From contig NCEM01000017.1 in NCBI GenBank assembly GCA_002280725.1, forward strand, positions 62,001-126,000: a stretch of DNA of 64,000 bases. The letters are read 5' to 3'. How positions within the stretch are numbered: position 1 is the stretch's first letter; every line of letters starts with the position of its first letter. The translations under genes and the position numbers were made by a program. Shown piece by piece: positions 8,756 through 17,934 of the stretch. The notes beneath the pieces were generated by a model. That model ran no database searches, had not been told where the DNA came from, and saw only the letters and a list, made by a program, of their open reading frames with translations. Origin of the DNA: Alphaproteobacteria bacterium 32-64-14 (GTDB lineage Bacteria; Pseudomonadota; Alphaproteobacteria; Caulobacterales; Hyphomonadaceae).

Positions 8756-9547
8756 ATGGCCTATGAGCACATCCTTCTAGACGTTTCGCCGGAGGGCACG
8801 GCGGTGCTGACGCTGAACCGGCCGGCCAAGCGCAATGCGTTCAATGCCGAGGTGATTGCCGAGCTGAACGATGCGTTCGAGACGCTGGCGAAGAACCCCA
8901 GCTGCCGCCTGGTGCTGGTGCGCGGCAACGGGCCGGTGTTCTCGGCGGGGGCCGACCTCGAATGGATGAAGGCGGCCTCGCACTACTCCGAGCGCGAGAA
9001 CGAGGAAGACGCCATCGGCATGGCCGAGATGCTGCGCCGCCTGTTCGAGCTGCCGCAGGTGACCATTGCGCTGCTGCATGGCGCGGCCATGGCGGGCGCG
9101 TGCGGCATCGCGGCGGCGTGCGATATCGCGATCGCGAAGAAGGGCACGATCTTCTCGTTCTCGGAAGTGAAGCTGGGGATCATTCCGGCAACGATCTCGC
9201 CCTACATCATCAACGCCATCGGACCGCGCTGGAGCCGCGCTCTGTTCGTGACGGCGGAACGCTTCGAGGCGACATTCGCGGAGAAGATCGGCCTGATCCA
9301 TCACGAGGTCGAGGACGAGATGGCGATGGAAAAGCTGGTCGAGCACTATGCTGACCTGACCTATGCGGCGTCCCCCGCCGCGATTGCCGACACCAAGGAC
9401 CTGGTTGCGCGCGTGACCGGCGAAGAGATCGACGCAAGCCTTGGCCGCCTGACCGCCAAGCGCCTCGCGCACCGCCGCGTGAGCGAGCAGGGCAAGGAAG
9501 GCCTCGCGGCGTTCCTCGAGAAGCGCAAGCCGAGCTGGTCGCGGTAA
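8756..9547 (+). CDS. liuC: Enoyl-CoA hydratase family, probable methylglutaconyl-CoA hydratase
   Basis: 263 residues, from the ATG at 8756 with AAAGGAG upstream. A crotonase fold is evident: NRPAKRNAFN at the N-terminus, the oxyanion segment FSAGADLEWMK, and GAAMAGACGIAAACD with SEVKLGIIPATISPY. The GADL-WM wording is typical of 3-methylglutaconyl-CoA hydratases, which hydrate the product of methylcrotonyl-CoA carboxylase to HMG-CoA in leucine breakdown. Position between mccB and mccA supports this. An isomerase or general enoyl-CoA hydratase role cannot be excluded from motifs alone. Confidence 0.85.
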   Translation: MAYEHILLDVSPEGTAVLTLNRPAKRNAFNAEVIAELNDAFETLAKNPSCRLVLVRGNGPVFSAGADLEWMKAASHYSERENEEDAIGMAEMLRRLFELPQVTIALLHGAAMAGACGIAAACDIAIAKKGTIFSFSEVKLGIIPATISPYIINAIGPRWSRALFVTAERFEATFAEKIGLIHHEVEDEMAMEKLVEHYADLTYAASPAAIADTKDLVARVTGEEIDASLGRLTAKRLAHRRVSEQGKEGLAAFLEKRKPSWSR

Positions 9548-9572
9548 GCCGATCGCGGCATGAGGGGACGCC

Positions 9573-10436
9573 ATGTCGCGCCGCCTGAAGATGGAAGCGT
9601 GGCTGCATGCGCGCCGTCAGGCGTGGCGGGCGGCGTTCGTGCGCGGGTGGTTTACGGGCTTCGTGTTCGAGTTCGTCTCGTTCGGCGTGAAGCAGGCGTG
9701 GTGCTGTCTGTTTGGCGGGTTGATGCTGGCGCTGCTGCTGGGCACGCACCTGTTCTATCCGGCGAATGCGCCGCTCGCGCGCTATGATTTCCTGACGCTT
9801 GCGGCTCTGGGCATTCAGGCGGGAATGCTGGCGACGAAGCTGGAGACGTGGGAGGAGGCGCGCGTCATCTTTGCGTTCCACGTCGTCGGCACTGCGATGG
9901 AAGTCTTCAAGACCGGCGCGGGGTCGTGGCTCTATCCCGACCCGTCAGTTCTGCGGATTGCTGACGTGCCGCTCTATTCCGGATTCATGTATGCGGCGGT
10001 GGGCAGCTTCATCGCGCGAAGCTGGCGCATCATGGATTTCCGCTTTGTGCGCTTTCCGCCGATCTGGATGCAGGCGGCGCTGGCGGTGGTCGTTTATGTG
10101 AACTTCTTCACGCATCACTGGCTGCCGGATATCCGGCTCGGGCTGTTCGTGGCGAGTGCGCTGATCTATGGGCCATGCATGCTGTATTACCGGCCCGACC
10201 TCAAAGAGCGCTCCATGCCGCTGCTGCTAGGGCTTGTGCTGGTCGCGATGTTCATCTGGTTTGCGGAAAATCTTGGCACGTTCGCGCGCGCCTGGGTCTA
10301 TCCGAGTCAGGGCGCGGGATGGCATCCCGTGTCGCTGGAGAAGCTGGGCTCGTGGTATCTGTTGATGCTGATCAGCTTCGTGCTGGTGGCTGGTTTGCAT
10401 GGGCGGGCCGGGCCGACCGAGAGGCAGGGGCAATGA
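9573..10436 (+). CDS. DUF817 integral membrane protein
   Basis: 287 residues with about seven to eight hydrophobic segments, beginning near 40 (LFGGLMLALLLGTHLFY). Conserved DUF817-type stretches include KLETWEEARVIFAFHVVGTAMEVFKT, here split over residues 90-115, and a later WFAENLGTF. The protein contains charged residues inside predicted membrane helices (E, K, H), a feature of enzymes or transporters rather than plain anchors. No function is established for the family. It is followed by an ATGA overlap with the DUF3667 gene, so the two are translationally coupled inside the mcc block. Confidence 0.8.
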   Translation: MSRRLKMEAWLHARRQAWRAAFVRGWFTGFVFEFVSFGVKQAWCCLFGGLMLALLLGTHLFYPANAPLARYDFLTLAALGIQAGMLATKLETWEEARVIFAFHVVGTAMEVFKTGAGSWLYPDPSVLRIADVPLYSGFMYAAVGSFIARSWRIMDFRFVRFPPIWMQAALAVVVYVNFFTHHWLPDIRLGLFVASALIYGPCMLYYRPDLKERSMPLLLGLVLVAMFIWFAENLGTFARAWVYPSQGAGWHPVSLEKLGSWYLLMLISFVLVAGLHGRAGPTERQGQ

Positions 10437-11413
10437 ACGGGGAAATCGAAGCGGCGGGCGCGGCCGTAACTGCTGGCGTTGTCGCTGGCGCGATCGACAA
10501 GGGCGATCACGGCGCAGAGGGCCACGGCCCCTGTTCCAACTGCGGCGCCCAGATCGACGGAAAGTTCTGCGCGTCGTGCGGGCAACCCGCGCATCTGCAC
10601 CGCACGCTTGGGCACATGGCGGAGGAGTTTCTCCACGGCATCATCCACTTCGACACGCGGGCGTGGCGCACGCTGCCCATGCTGGTGTTTCGTCCCGGAA
10701 CGCTGACGCACGCCTACATTCACGGCAAGCGCGCGAAGTACATCTCGCCGCTGGCGATGTTCCTGCTGGTGATCTTCTCGATGTTTGCGGTGTTCGCCTT
10801 TGCGGGCGGCGCTGCTGTCGGCGTCGATCCCGCATTGCGCGCCGAGTTTGCCGATGCGCCTCAGCCCGTCTCACCGGAGGCTGGCAGCGAGCCGGGCAAT
10901 TATCGCGTCGATACCGACGGCGACATCTTCGCGCAGATCAAGGCCGCCTATGAGCGCGGCGACATCACGGTGAATACAAGCTGGGCGGGGCTCGACAAGA
11001 AGATCAAGCGCAAGCTCGAGAACCCGGAGCTGGCTTTCTACAAGATCCAGAATGCGGCGTACAAGTTCGCCTTCCTGCTGGTGCCGATCTCGCTGCCTTT
11101 CCTGTGGTTCCTGTTCTTCTGGAAACGCGGCGTCACACTGTTCGATCACGCGGTCTATATTCTCTATTCGCTCAGCTTCGTGTCACTGTTGTTCATCACG
11201 CTGTCGCTGCTGGCCTACATTCCTGGCGCGCTGAGCGTGATCTCGCCGTGGTGGATGTTCGCGATACTCGTCCACGCCTATTTCCAGGTGAAGGGCGGTT
11301 ACAGTCTCGGCTGGTTTTCGGCCTTGTGGCGAACGCCCGTGCTGATGCTGTTCGCGGCGCTGGGGCTGGCGCTGTTCCTCGTGGCGATCATCGTGGTGGG
11401 CGTGGCGGGTTAG
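10433..11413 (+). CDS. DUF3667 membrane protein with zinc ribbon
   Basis: 326 residues. The ATG at 10433 overlaps the stop of the DUF817 gene (ATGA). A CSNCG...CASCG zinc ribbon lies near 34-50. Next comes the DUF3667 segment (REFL/RTLPMLVFRPG type: WRTLPMLVFRPGTLTHAY), then a membrane helix at about 105-125, a soluble acidic loop, and three more helices in the last third. The family is widespread and uncharacterised. Coupling to DUF817 implies the two act together at the inner membrane, possibly in transport of an acid related to the surrounding catabolic genes; that last point is inference. Confidence 0.8.
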   Translation: MNGEIEAAGAAVTAGVVAGAIDKGDHGAEGHGPCSNCGAQIDGKFCASCGQPAHLHRTLGHMAEEFLHGIIHFDTRAWRTLPMLVFRPGTLTHAYIHGKRAKYISPLAMFLLVIFSMFAVFAFAGGAAVGVDPALRAEFADAPQPVSPEAGSEPGNYRVDTDGDIFAQIKAAYERGDITVNTSWAGLDKKIKRKLENPELAFYKIQNAAYKFAFLLVPISLPFLWFLFFWKRGVTLFDHAVYILYSLSFVSLLFITLSLLAYIPGALSVISPWWMFAILVHAYFQVKGGYSLGWFSALWRTPVLMLFAALGLALFLVAIIVVGVAG

Positions 11414-11507
11414 GGCTGCCGGATTCGCGCCGGTCGTGGGGGAAATGCACAAAAGCTTGCCCCGAAAGGCGCTTCCAACCCGGCCCGGCGCAGCCTAGCT
11501 TGCCGCC

Positions 11508-13520
11508 ATGTTCTCATCGATCCTCATCGCCAACCGCGGCGAAATCTCCCGACGCATCATGCGCACGGCTCGCAGGCTGGGGTTACGCACAGTCGCGGTC
11601 TATTCGGATGCTGATGCCGGCGCCGCTTTCGTGCGCGAGGCGGATGACGCCGTTTGGATCGGGGCGGCGCCTGCAGCCGAAAGCTATCTGCGCGGCGAGC
11701 GCATCATCGAGGCCGCGCTGGATGCGGGGGCGGAGTGCATCCACCCCGGCTATGGCTTCCTGTCCGAGAATGCGGGCTTTGCGGAAGCTGTGGCCAAGGC
11801 TGGCCTGACCTGGATCGGTCCGCCGCCCGAAGCCGTCCGCGCGATGGGACTCAAGGACGCGGCCAAGGCGCTGATGGAGAAGCACGGCGTTCCGGTGACG
11901 CCCGGCTATCATGGCGAGGATCAGGGTCTGAAGACGCTGAAGGCGGCGGCCAAAAAGATCGGCTATCCGGTGCTGATCAAGGCCGTGGCCGGCGGCGGCG
12001 GGCGCGGCATGCGCAAGGTAGACGCCGATGCCGACTTCGAGGCGGCGCTGGTGAGCGCGCAGCGCGAGGCCAAGGCGAGCTTTGGCGACGATCGCGTGCT
12101 GGTCGAGAAGTTCGTCGAGAACCCGCGCCACATCGAGGTGCAGGTGTTTGGCGATAATCACGGCAACTACATCCACCTGTTCGAGCGGGACTGCTCGCTG
12201 CAGCGCCGCCGCCAGAAGGTGATCGAAGAGGCGCCCGCGCCCGGCATGACAGCGGCGGTGCGCGAGGCGATGACAAGCGCGGCGATCATGGCGGCCAAGG
12301 CGGTCGGCTATCGCAATGCGGGCACGATCGAGTTCATCGTGGATGGATCGGGCGCGCTGCGGCCGGATGGCTTCTGGTTCATGGAAATGAACACGCGGCT
12401 GCAGGTCGAGCATCCGGTGTCGGAGCTGATCACGGGGCTGGACTTCGTGGAGTTGCAGCTGCGCGTTGCTGCGGGCGAGAAGCTGCCGAAACAGTCCGAG
12501 ATTACGATCAACGGCCATGCGGTCGAGGGGCGGTTGTGCGCGGAAGACCCGGCGCGAGGCTTTATGCCGTCGTCGGGGCTGCTGGAAGTGTTCGACCTGT
12601 CGGCGTTCAGCGCGGACGATGAAGGCGGCGCGGTGACCTTGCGGCTCGACAGCGCGGTGGACGAGGGCGATGAGGTGCCCGCGACCTACGACAGCATGAT
12701 CGCCAAGGCGATTGCGCATGCGCCGACGCGCAACGAGGCGCTGGATGCGCTGGCGCAGGGGCTGCGCGAGGCGGAGGTGTGGCCTGTGGCCACCAACGCG
12801 GCGCTGCTGGCGAACCTGCTGGATAATGACGAATTCCGCGAAGGCGTGGCCACCACCAATCTTGTGGAAGCGAACATCCACGAACTCGCAGATGTGGATG
12901 AGGCCGAACTGACAGACCTGCTGGTTCTCGGCGCGGCGGGCATGGGCGCGCTGACATCGAACGGGGCGGACCCGTGGAGCCAGTCCGATGGTTTCCGCGT
13001 CAATGGCGCAGGTCGTGTCACGTTCTTGTTCGAGGGCGGCGAGAGCAGCCACACGGTCGTGCTGACGCCGGACGCCAATGGCGATGCGCAAGCCATCGTA
13101 AATGGCGAGGCTTTGGAGATAGAGATCGACGCTGCAGCGCTGCCTGATGGTGTGCTGGTGTCGGGCGCGATACAGGGCGTCGATGTGATGGGCGTTGTGC
13201 GCGAGTTGCGCGACGGACCGGTGGTGTTCGCGCGTGGGCGGGCCATGGCGCTACGCCGGCCGGACTATACGCACGCGATCGAGGGGTTGGCGGGCGGCGA
13301 TGATGTGCGCGCGCCGATGCCGGGGAAGGTGCTTGAGGTGAAGGCGACGGCGGGGCAGGCCGTGAAGCGCGGCGACGCGCTGGTCGTCATGGAAGCCATG
13401 AAGATGGAACACACGCTCACCGCGCCGCGCGATGGCGTCGTGGCGTCGGTGGATGCTTCAGCAGGCGCGCAGACTGTCGAGGGCGCGGTGTTGGTGCGGC
13501 TGGAAGCCGTGGCAGAATAG
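11508..13520 (+). CDS. mccA: Methylcrotonyl-CoA carboxylase biotin-containing alpha subunit
   Basis: 670 residues. An N-terminal biotin carboxylase domain (ILIANRGEISRRIMRTA, HPGYGFLSENAGFA, the ATP-grasp glycine loop GGGGRGMRKV, FMEMNTRLQVEHPVSE) spans about 1-445. A linker follows, and the biotin carboxyl carrier domain ends the protein with VMEAMKMEHTL, where Lys632 is the biotin attachment site. Length and order match MccA/LiuD. It forms a complex with MccB to carboxylate 3-methylcrotonyl-CoA. This subunit is intact although mccB nearby is damaged. It could also partner another acyl-CoA carboxylase beta subunit encoded elsewhere. Confidence 0.92.
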   Translation: MFSSILIANRGEISRRIMRTARRLGLRTVAVYSDADAGAAFVREADDAVWIGAAPAAESYLRGERIIEAALDAGAECIHPGYGFLSENAGFAEAVAKAGLTWIGPPPEAVRAMGLKDAAKALMEKHGVPVTPGYHGEDQGLKTLKAAAKKIGYPVLIKAVAGGGGRGMRKVDADADFEAALVSAQREAKASFGDDRVLVEKFVENPRHIEVQVFGDNHGNYIHLFERDCSLQRRRQKVIEEAPAPGMTAAVREAMTSAAIMAAKAVGYRNAGTIEFIVDGSGALRPDGFWFMEMNTRLQVEHPVSELITGLDFVELQLRVAAGEKLPKQSEITINGHAVEGRLCAEDPARGFMPSSGLLEVFDLSAFSADDEGGAVTLRLDSAVDEGDEVPATYDSMIAKAIAHAPTRNEALDALAQGLREAEVWPVATNAALLANLLDNDEFREGVATTNLVEANIHELADVDEAELTDLLVLGAAGMGALTSNGADPWSQSDGFRVNGAGRVTFLFEGGESSHTVVLTPDANGDAQAIVNGEALEIEIDAAALPDGVLVSGAIQGVDVMGVVRELRDGPVVFARGRAMALRRPDYTHAIEGLAGGDDVRAPMPGKVLEVKATAGQAVKRGDALVVMEAMKMEHTLTAPRDGVVASVDASAGAQTVEGAVLVRLEAVAE

Positions 13521-13523
13521 CGC

Positions 13524-14567
13524 TCAGCTCTTCGCTGACAGCATCAGCTTGATGATCTCTTCAGTGATGTTGGGTTCGAGGCCTTCAGTGTGGCCCTTGT
13601 CCAACCGAGAGATGTCGGCAACAACGCGGCCACCAGCGCAATTGGGATAGGTCCAGATCATCGCCTTGCCGGGACGCGGATCAAGGCCCCAAACCTTGTT
13701 GCGGTTGTCCTGCGAGCGGCCATCGAAGACGTATCCGGCTTTCGTATCAGCAACTTCGCGCGGAGCGGCCTGCGCACCGCAACCAAGCGTCTGCGCCCAG
13801 AGCGAAGCCTTCGGCACGCCAGCGGATGTGTACTCGTGCTCGCCGGCTTCATAGATGAATGAGAATCGTTTTGCCGGCAGCACGGAGGCGTCCGCAGCGA
13901 GGCCGCCCGCAGGTGGCGTAGCTCCGGGGGTTGGCGTCGCTGCAGGAGGTGGTGGCGTGCCGCGGGGGATGGCAGCGCGGATGTCCTCGCGCTTGGAGCC
14001 CAGACGTCCGCCGGAAAGCGAGACCCAGCCATCGACTCGTTCCTGAAAAAACGGATCGGTGTTGATCAGGCGGTTGGAGGTCTGGCCACCGAAGGAATGC
14101 CCCGCAAGCCAGAACGCCTTGATGCTTTGCGCGCCGAGCGCATTCTCGACATCCTCGACGATGTTGCGGAGGTGCTGATCATCACGTGGTCCCTGCCAGA
14201 TGCCGTTCGGCCCATAAGGCGTAGCGACTACGAGGCGATATTTTTCCTTGAAGTCCATGATGGGAAAGTAGTGGCGCTGCCAGTTGGCGATGGAGCCGCC
14301 ACCATGCAGGTTTAGGACGAAAGTTACTTTTTCGCCGGGCTTCAGGTCGCACGGATAGTCCAGGAAGTAGGCGCGCTTGTCGGAGGCGCGCTCGTCGATG
14401 ACGTTGCCTGTTGCCGATGTGAGCGAGCCTGGGCAGGCGGTGTCCGGACAGTGGAGCGACGGCGGGCTCGCGCAGGGAGCGCCGAGCAACGTGACGGGCA
14501 GGGTGGGCGTGATCTGGCAGGCGGCGCCAAGCGCGGCGGCGGCAGTCAATGCGGCAAGGCGGATCAT
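13524..14567 (-). CDS. Exported alpha/beta-hydrolase, PHB-depolymerase/feruloyl-esterase-like
   Basis: 347 residues, ATG at 14567 preceded by GGGAGAA. A hydrophobic N-terminus ends in LGAAC (Cys17), suggesting secretion or weak lipidation. The motif HGGG (oxyanion) and GHSFGG (nucleophile Ser) place it in the LpqC/poly(3-hydroxybutyrate) depolymerase-like esterases. A Pro/Ala/Thr-rich insertion (about 205-225) with PPPP runs interrupts the fold, probably as a surface loop. Several cysteines suggest periplasmic disulfides. It is convergent with mccA, 3 bases apart. The substrate is unknown: a polyester, a feruloyl ester or a cell-wall ester. Confidence 0.75.
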   Translation of the reverse strand: MIRLAALTAAAALGAACQITPTLPVTLLGAPCASPPSLHCPDTACPGSLTSATGNVIDERASDKRAYFLDYPCDLKPGEKVTFVLNLHGGGSIANWQRHYFPIMDFKEKYRLVVATPYGPNGIWQGPRDDQHLRNIVEDVENALGAQSIKAFWLAGHSFGGQTSNRLINTDPFFQERVDGWVSLSGGRLGSKREDIRAAIPRGTPPPPAATPTPGATPPAGGLAADASVLPAKRFSFIYEAGEHEYTSAGVPKASLWAQTLGCGAQAAPREVADTKAGYVFDGRSQDNRNKVWGLDPRPGKAMIWTYPNCAGGRVVADISRLDKGHTEGLEPNITEEIIKLMLSAKS

Positions 14568-14734
14568 GACGCTTCTCCCATGGCTGGACTTCTGGCCGGC
14601 CCATCTATCATTGATAGGCTAACCGGAATTCCGGTGCAAGGCGGGCGGGGCAAGGTCGTGCGGGGGAAGGGTCTTGCGGGGCGTCGCCGAGCAAGAGTTG
14701 ACCAAGGCGGGCGACCCGCGTAGAAGCCCCGCCC

Positions 14735-14815
14735 ATGCAACGTTCGTTTTTCAAGCGCTACTGGAAAACCATTACCCCCGCGGGGCTGATGGCGCGCTTG
14801 GCTATGACGAACTAG
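14735..14815 (+). CDS. Possible 26-residue leader peptide upstream of asd
   Basis: A short frame from the ATG at 14735 to the TAG at 14813 in the 330-base gap before asd. Its middle reads KTIT and its end MTN, so it is enriched for end products of the aspartate pathway (Lys, Thr, Ile, Met, Asn). A hairpin lies 35 bases further on. This would fit a translation-coupled attenuator, but the ribosome-binding site is weak (GAAG). The wording KRYWK...GLMARL also resembles the start of some histidine kinases, so a gene remnant or chance frame is possible. The rest of the gap (14568-14734) shows nothing recognisable. Confidence 0.3.
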   Translation: MQRSFFKRYWKTITPAGLMARLAMTN

Positions 14816-14849
14816 CCAGAAGCCCGCCGACCAGCCCCGCCGGAAACCG

Positions 14850-14872
14850 GATGGGGCAGAGATCGCCCCGTC
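14850..14872 (+). promoter_or_regulatory. Hairpin just upstream of the asd ribosome-binding site
   Basis: An 8-bp stem (GATGGGGC paired with GCCCCGTC, including one G-T pair) closes a 7-base loop. It ends about 13 bases before the AAGAGGAGA Shine-Dalgarno of asd. It has no T-tract, so it is not a simple terminator. It could control access to the ribosome-binding site or act with the short upstream frame. Confidence 0.4.
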
Positions 14873-14897
14873 TCCCGGCTCAAGAGGAGACTACCCC

Positions 14898-15962
14898 GTG
14901 ACGCACTCTAGCCAGGCTTTGGCCAGCCAGACCGCAGAGCTCAGCTCCCGCGCGGGCGTTGGTACGAAGACCGTCGCCGTTGTCGGCGCGACCGGCGCGG
15001 TGGGCGCAGAGATGCTGCGCTGCCTTGAGGAGTCCAGCTACCCCACCGAAACGCTGAAGGCGTTCGCGTCCGAACGTTCGGCCGGCAAGCGGTTCAAGTT
15101 CCGCGGCAAGGACGTCGAGATGCAGGTGCTGACCGACGACGCCTTTGAAGGTTGCGACGCGGTGCTGTTCGCCTCCGAGACGGACATCTCAAAGAAGTAT
15201 GTGCCGTTGGCCGTGAAGGCAGGCGCTTATGCGATCGACAACTCCTCGGCGTTCCGGATGGATGCGTCGGTGCCGCTGGTGGTGCCCGAAGTGAACGGCG
15301 CGCTGATCACGCCTGCGCAGAAGATCTACGCCAACCCGAACTGCGTTGCGGCGATCATGGTGATGGCGCTGTGGCCGCTGCATCAGGCGGGCAAGCTGAA
15401 GCGCGTGATTGCGTCGACCTATCAGTCGGCATCCGGCGCCGGCCGTCCTGCGATGGATGAGCTGGAAGAGGCGACGCGCGCCTATCTCAAGGGCGAGCAC
15501 TACGAGCCGCGCGTGCTGCCGCATCCTTATGCGTTCAACCTGTTCAGCCACAACACGTCGATTGGCGCGGATGGCTATAATGGCGAAGAGACGAAAGTCG
15601 TCGCCGAGCTGCGCAAGATCATGGGTCTGCCGGATCTGCGCGTGGGCGTGACCTGCGTGCGCGTGCCGGTTCTGCGCGCCCACTCGATGGCGATCACGGC
15701 GGAGTTCGACTCGAAGGTGTCGGTCGATGCGGCGCGCGCGCTGCTCTCGAAAGCGCCGGGCGTGAAGATCGTGGACAATCGCGAGACGAACCATTTCCCG
15801 ATGCCGGTTGAGTCCGGCGGGCAGAACGATGTGCTGGTGGGCCGCATCCGCGAGGACATTTCGGACCCCACCGGCCATTCGCTGGCGCTGTTTATCTCCG
15901 GTGACCAGCTTCTTAAGGGCGCGGCCCTGAATGCGGTGCAGATCGCGGAACGTCTGATCTAG
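14898..15962 (+). CDS. asd: Aspartate-semialdehyde dehydrogenase
   Basis: 354 residues, GTG start at 14898 with AAGAGGAGA upstream. The NADP-binding loop GATGAVGAEM lies at 31-40 and the catalytic cysteine is in NPNCVAAI (Cys149). Substrate-binding signatures (SASGAGRPAMDE, HPYAFNLF) follow. It converts aspartyl-phosphate to aspartate semialdehyde, the branch point for Lys, Met, Thr and diaminopimelate of the cell wall. The N-terminal extension of about 22 residues before the Rossmann fold is slightly long; a later internal start is possible but no better ribosome-binding site was seen. It is followed by DAHP synthase on the same strand. Confidence 0.93.
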   Translation: MTHSSQALASQTAELSSRAGVGTKTVAVVGATGAVGAEMLRCLEESSYPTETLKAFASERSAGKRFKFRGKDVEMQVLTDDAFEGCDAVLFASETDISKKYVPLAVKAGAYAIDNSSAFRMDASVPLVVPEVNGALITPAQKIYANPNCVAAIMVMALWPLHQAGKLKRVIASTYQSASGAGRPAMDELEEATRAYLKGEHYEPRVLPHPYAFNLFSHNTSIGADGYNGEETKVVAELRKIMGLPDLRVGVTCVRVPVLRAHSMAITAEFDSKVSVDAARALLSKAPGVKIVDNRETNHFPMPVESGGQNDVLVGRIREDISDPTGHSLALFISGDQLLKGAALNAVQIAERLI

Positions 15963-16059
15963 TGTTTGCGCGTGTTGAGTGTGTGTGATGAGCAGTGACC
16001 GTATTGATGCTGGCTTCGGCGATGTGGTTGATCGCGCCGGAGTGCTTGGAGGCGGCGAC

Positions 16060-17442
16060 ATGAGTTCGGATGGAACGAGTGCTGGCGCAGCTTCCGGGTG
16101 GTCGCCTGCGTCCTGGCGAAAGAAGCCGGCGCTGCACATTCCGGCCGACTACCCGGACATGGGCAAGCTTGCCGATGTCGAGAAGCTGCTGTCGACCTAT
16201 CCGCCGCTGGTGTTCGCGGGCGAAGCGCGCACGCTGACGCAGAAGCTGGGCGAAGTGGCCGAGGGCAAGGCTTTCCTGCTGCAGGGCGGGGATTGCGCGG
16301 AGAGCTTCAAGGAGTTCCACCCGAACAACATTCGCGACACGTTCCGCCTGATCCTGCAGATGGCCGTGGTGCTGACGTTCGCGGGCAAGAAGTCTGTCGT
16401 AAAGGTTGGCCGCATCGCCGGGCAGTTCGCCAAGCCGCGCTCGGCGCCCACAGAGACGATCGATGGCGTGACGCTGCCGTCCTATCGCGGCGACAACATC
16501 AACGGGATGGAGTTCACGTCGGAAGCGCGCATTCCCGATCCGCAGCGCCTGCTGCAGGCCTACCTGCAATCGGCGGCGACGCTGAACCTGCTGCGCGCGT
16601 TTGCGCAGGGCGGTTATGCCAGCCTGGACAACATCCATCGCTGGATGCTGGGGTTTGTGGAGCGTTCGCCCACCGCAGACCGCTACAAGGCAATGGCGGC
16701 GCGGATCACGGACGCGATGGAGTTCATGCAGTCGTGCGGCATCACGCCGGAGACGACGCCTGCGCTCAAGCAGACCGATTTCTACACGAGCCACGAGGCT
16801 CTGCTGCTCGGTTATGAGCAGGCGATGACGCGGGAAGATTCCACGCGGCCGGGCGAGTTCTACGATACCTCCGCACACATGATCTGGATCGGCGATCGCA
16901 CGCGGCAGCCGGACGGCGCGCATGTGGAATTCTGCCGGGGCGTGCGCAATCCGATCGGCATGAAGTGCGGCCCAAGCCTCGCGCCCGACGACATGCTGCG
17001 CCTGATCGACATCCTGAACCCGGACAACATTCCGGGCCGTCTGACGCTGATCGCACGCTTCGGGTCGGACAAGGTGGCCGAGGGCCTGCCGAAGCTTGTG
17101 AAGGCGGTGCAGAATCACGGCGCGAAAGTCGTGTGGTCGTCGGACCCGATGCACGGGAACATCGAGAAAACCAATTCAGGCTACAAGACACGGCCGTTCG
17201 ATCGCATTCTTGGCGAAGTGAAGGACTTCATCGACGTCGTCGAAGGCGAAGGCGGACACGCTGGCGGCATCCACCTCGAGATGACCGGACAGGATGTGAC
17301 CGAGTGCACAGGCGGCGGCCGCGAGATCACGGCGTTCGATCTGCAGGACCGCTATCACACGCATTGCGACCCGCGTCTCAACAACGAGCAGGCGCTGGAC
17401 CTGGCGTTCCTCGTGGCCGAGAAGCTGGCCGGGAAGCGGTAG
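16060..17442 (+). CDS. aroG: Class II 3-deoxy-7-phosphoheptulonate (DAHP) synthase
   Basis: 460 residues, choosing the ATG at 16060 with GGAGG seven bases upstream; the frame stays open 27 codons further. Class II signatures are present: [11 protein letters not shown] (Mn/PEP region), [54 protein letters not shown] and [14 protein letters not shown]. It condenses PEP and erythrose-4-P to begin the shikimate pathway. Length matches the plant/actinobacterial-type enzyme rather than the shorter E. coli class I. Gene naming in this class varies (aroG/aroF/aroH). No ACT domain is visible. Confidence 0.93.
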   Translation: MSSDGTSAGAASGWSPASWRKKPALHIPADYPDMGKLADVEKLLSTYPPLVFAGEARTLTQKLGEVAEGKAFLLQGGDCAESFKEFHPNNIRDTFRLILQMAVVLTFAGKKSVVKVGRIAGQFAKPRSAPTETIDGVTLPSYRGDNINGMEFTSEARIPDPQRLLQAYLQSAATLNLLRAFAQGGYASLDNIHRWMLGFVERSPTADRYKAMAARITDAMEFMQSCGITPETTPALKQTDFYTSHEALLLGYEQAMTREDSTRPGEFYDTSAHMIWIGDRTRQPDGAHVEFCRGVRNPIGMKCGPSLAPDDMLRLIDILNPDNIPGRLTLIARFGSDKVAEGLPKLVKAVQNHGAKVVWSSDPMHGNIEKTNSGYKTRPFDRILGEVKDFIDVVEGEGGHAGGIHLEMTGQDVTECTGGGREITAFDLQDRYHTHCDPRLNNEQALDLAFLVAEKLAGKR

Positions 17443-17481
17443 GCATCCCGTTCTGTAATGGAATCGGGCTAGGGTGGCGGC

Positions 17482-17856
17482 GTGATGATGCTGCGGCCCG
17501 CCATATCCCTGTTGGTCCTTGGATGCGCCGCGTGCGATCCGCCGCCGCCGGCTGCGACGCTGAGCGAAATTCCGGCGGCGTTCGCGGGGCGGTGGGTTCT
17601 CATTCTCGGCGATTGTGAGAGTGGCGGCGGGCCGGAGGCGATACGGATCAGCGCCACGGAAGTTGTGCTGCCCGATAGCCGGCTGGACGTGACGGGCGTT
17701 GCGCCCGATGGCGAAATGGCGCTGCGCGCCGATGGGCATTTCAAGTCGTCTATTGCCGAATGGGACGGCTCCGTCCGGCTGGAGCTTGCCGAGGGCGGGT
17801 CCGTGCTCAATGCCGTTACGGGGTCCACGGTGAAGCCGCGCGTGAAGTGTCCGTAA
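17482..17856 (+). CDS. Small putative lipoprotein
   Basis: 124 residues beginning GTG-ATG-ATG. A short hydrophobic leader ends LLVLGCAACDPPPP, with a possible lipobox (VLGC or CAAC) followed by a proline run, so an outer- or inner-membrane-anchored small protein is likely. The mature part is a probable beta-rich domain (GRWVLILGDC, SSIAEWDGSVRLEL) with paired cysteines near its start and end. I do not recognise the family. It precedes two small exported proteins whose sequences resemble each other. Confidence 0.55.
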   Translation: MMMLRPAISLLVLGCAACDPPPPAATLSEIPAAFAGRWVLILGDCESGGGPEAIRISATEVVLPDSRLDVTGVAPDGEMALRADGHFKSSIAEWDGSVRLELAEGGSVLNAVTGSTVKPRVKCP

Positions 17857-17934
17857 GCTGCTGTGGGCTGGTGGACTATCCCCGCGCATCCGCGTATCCG
17901 GGAAACCGGCCTTGAGGCTGGAGGAGCGACAACA

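Noticed and set aside
11583-13091. A 502-codon antisense frame within mccA
   Set aside because: mccA is unmistakable; the antisense product is Arg/His-rich without motifs.
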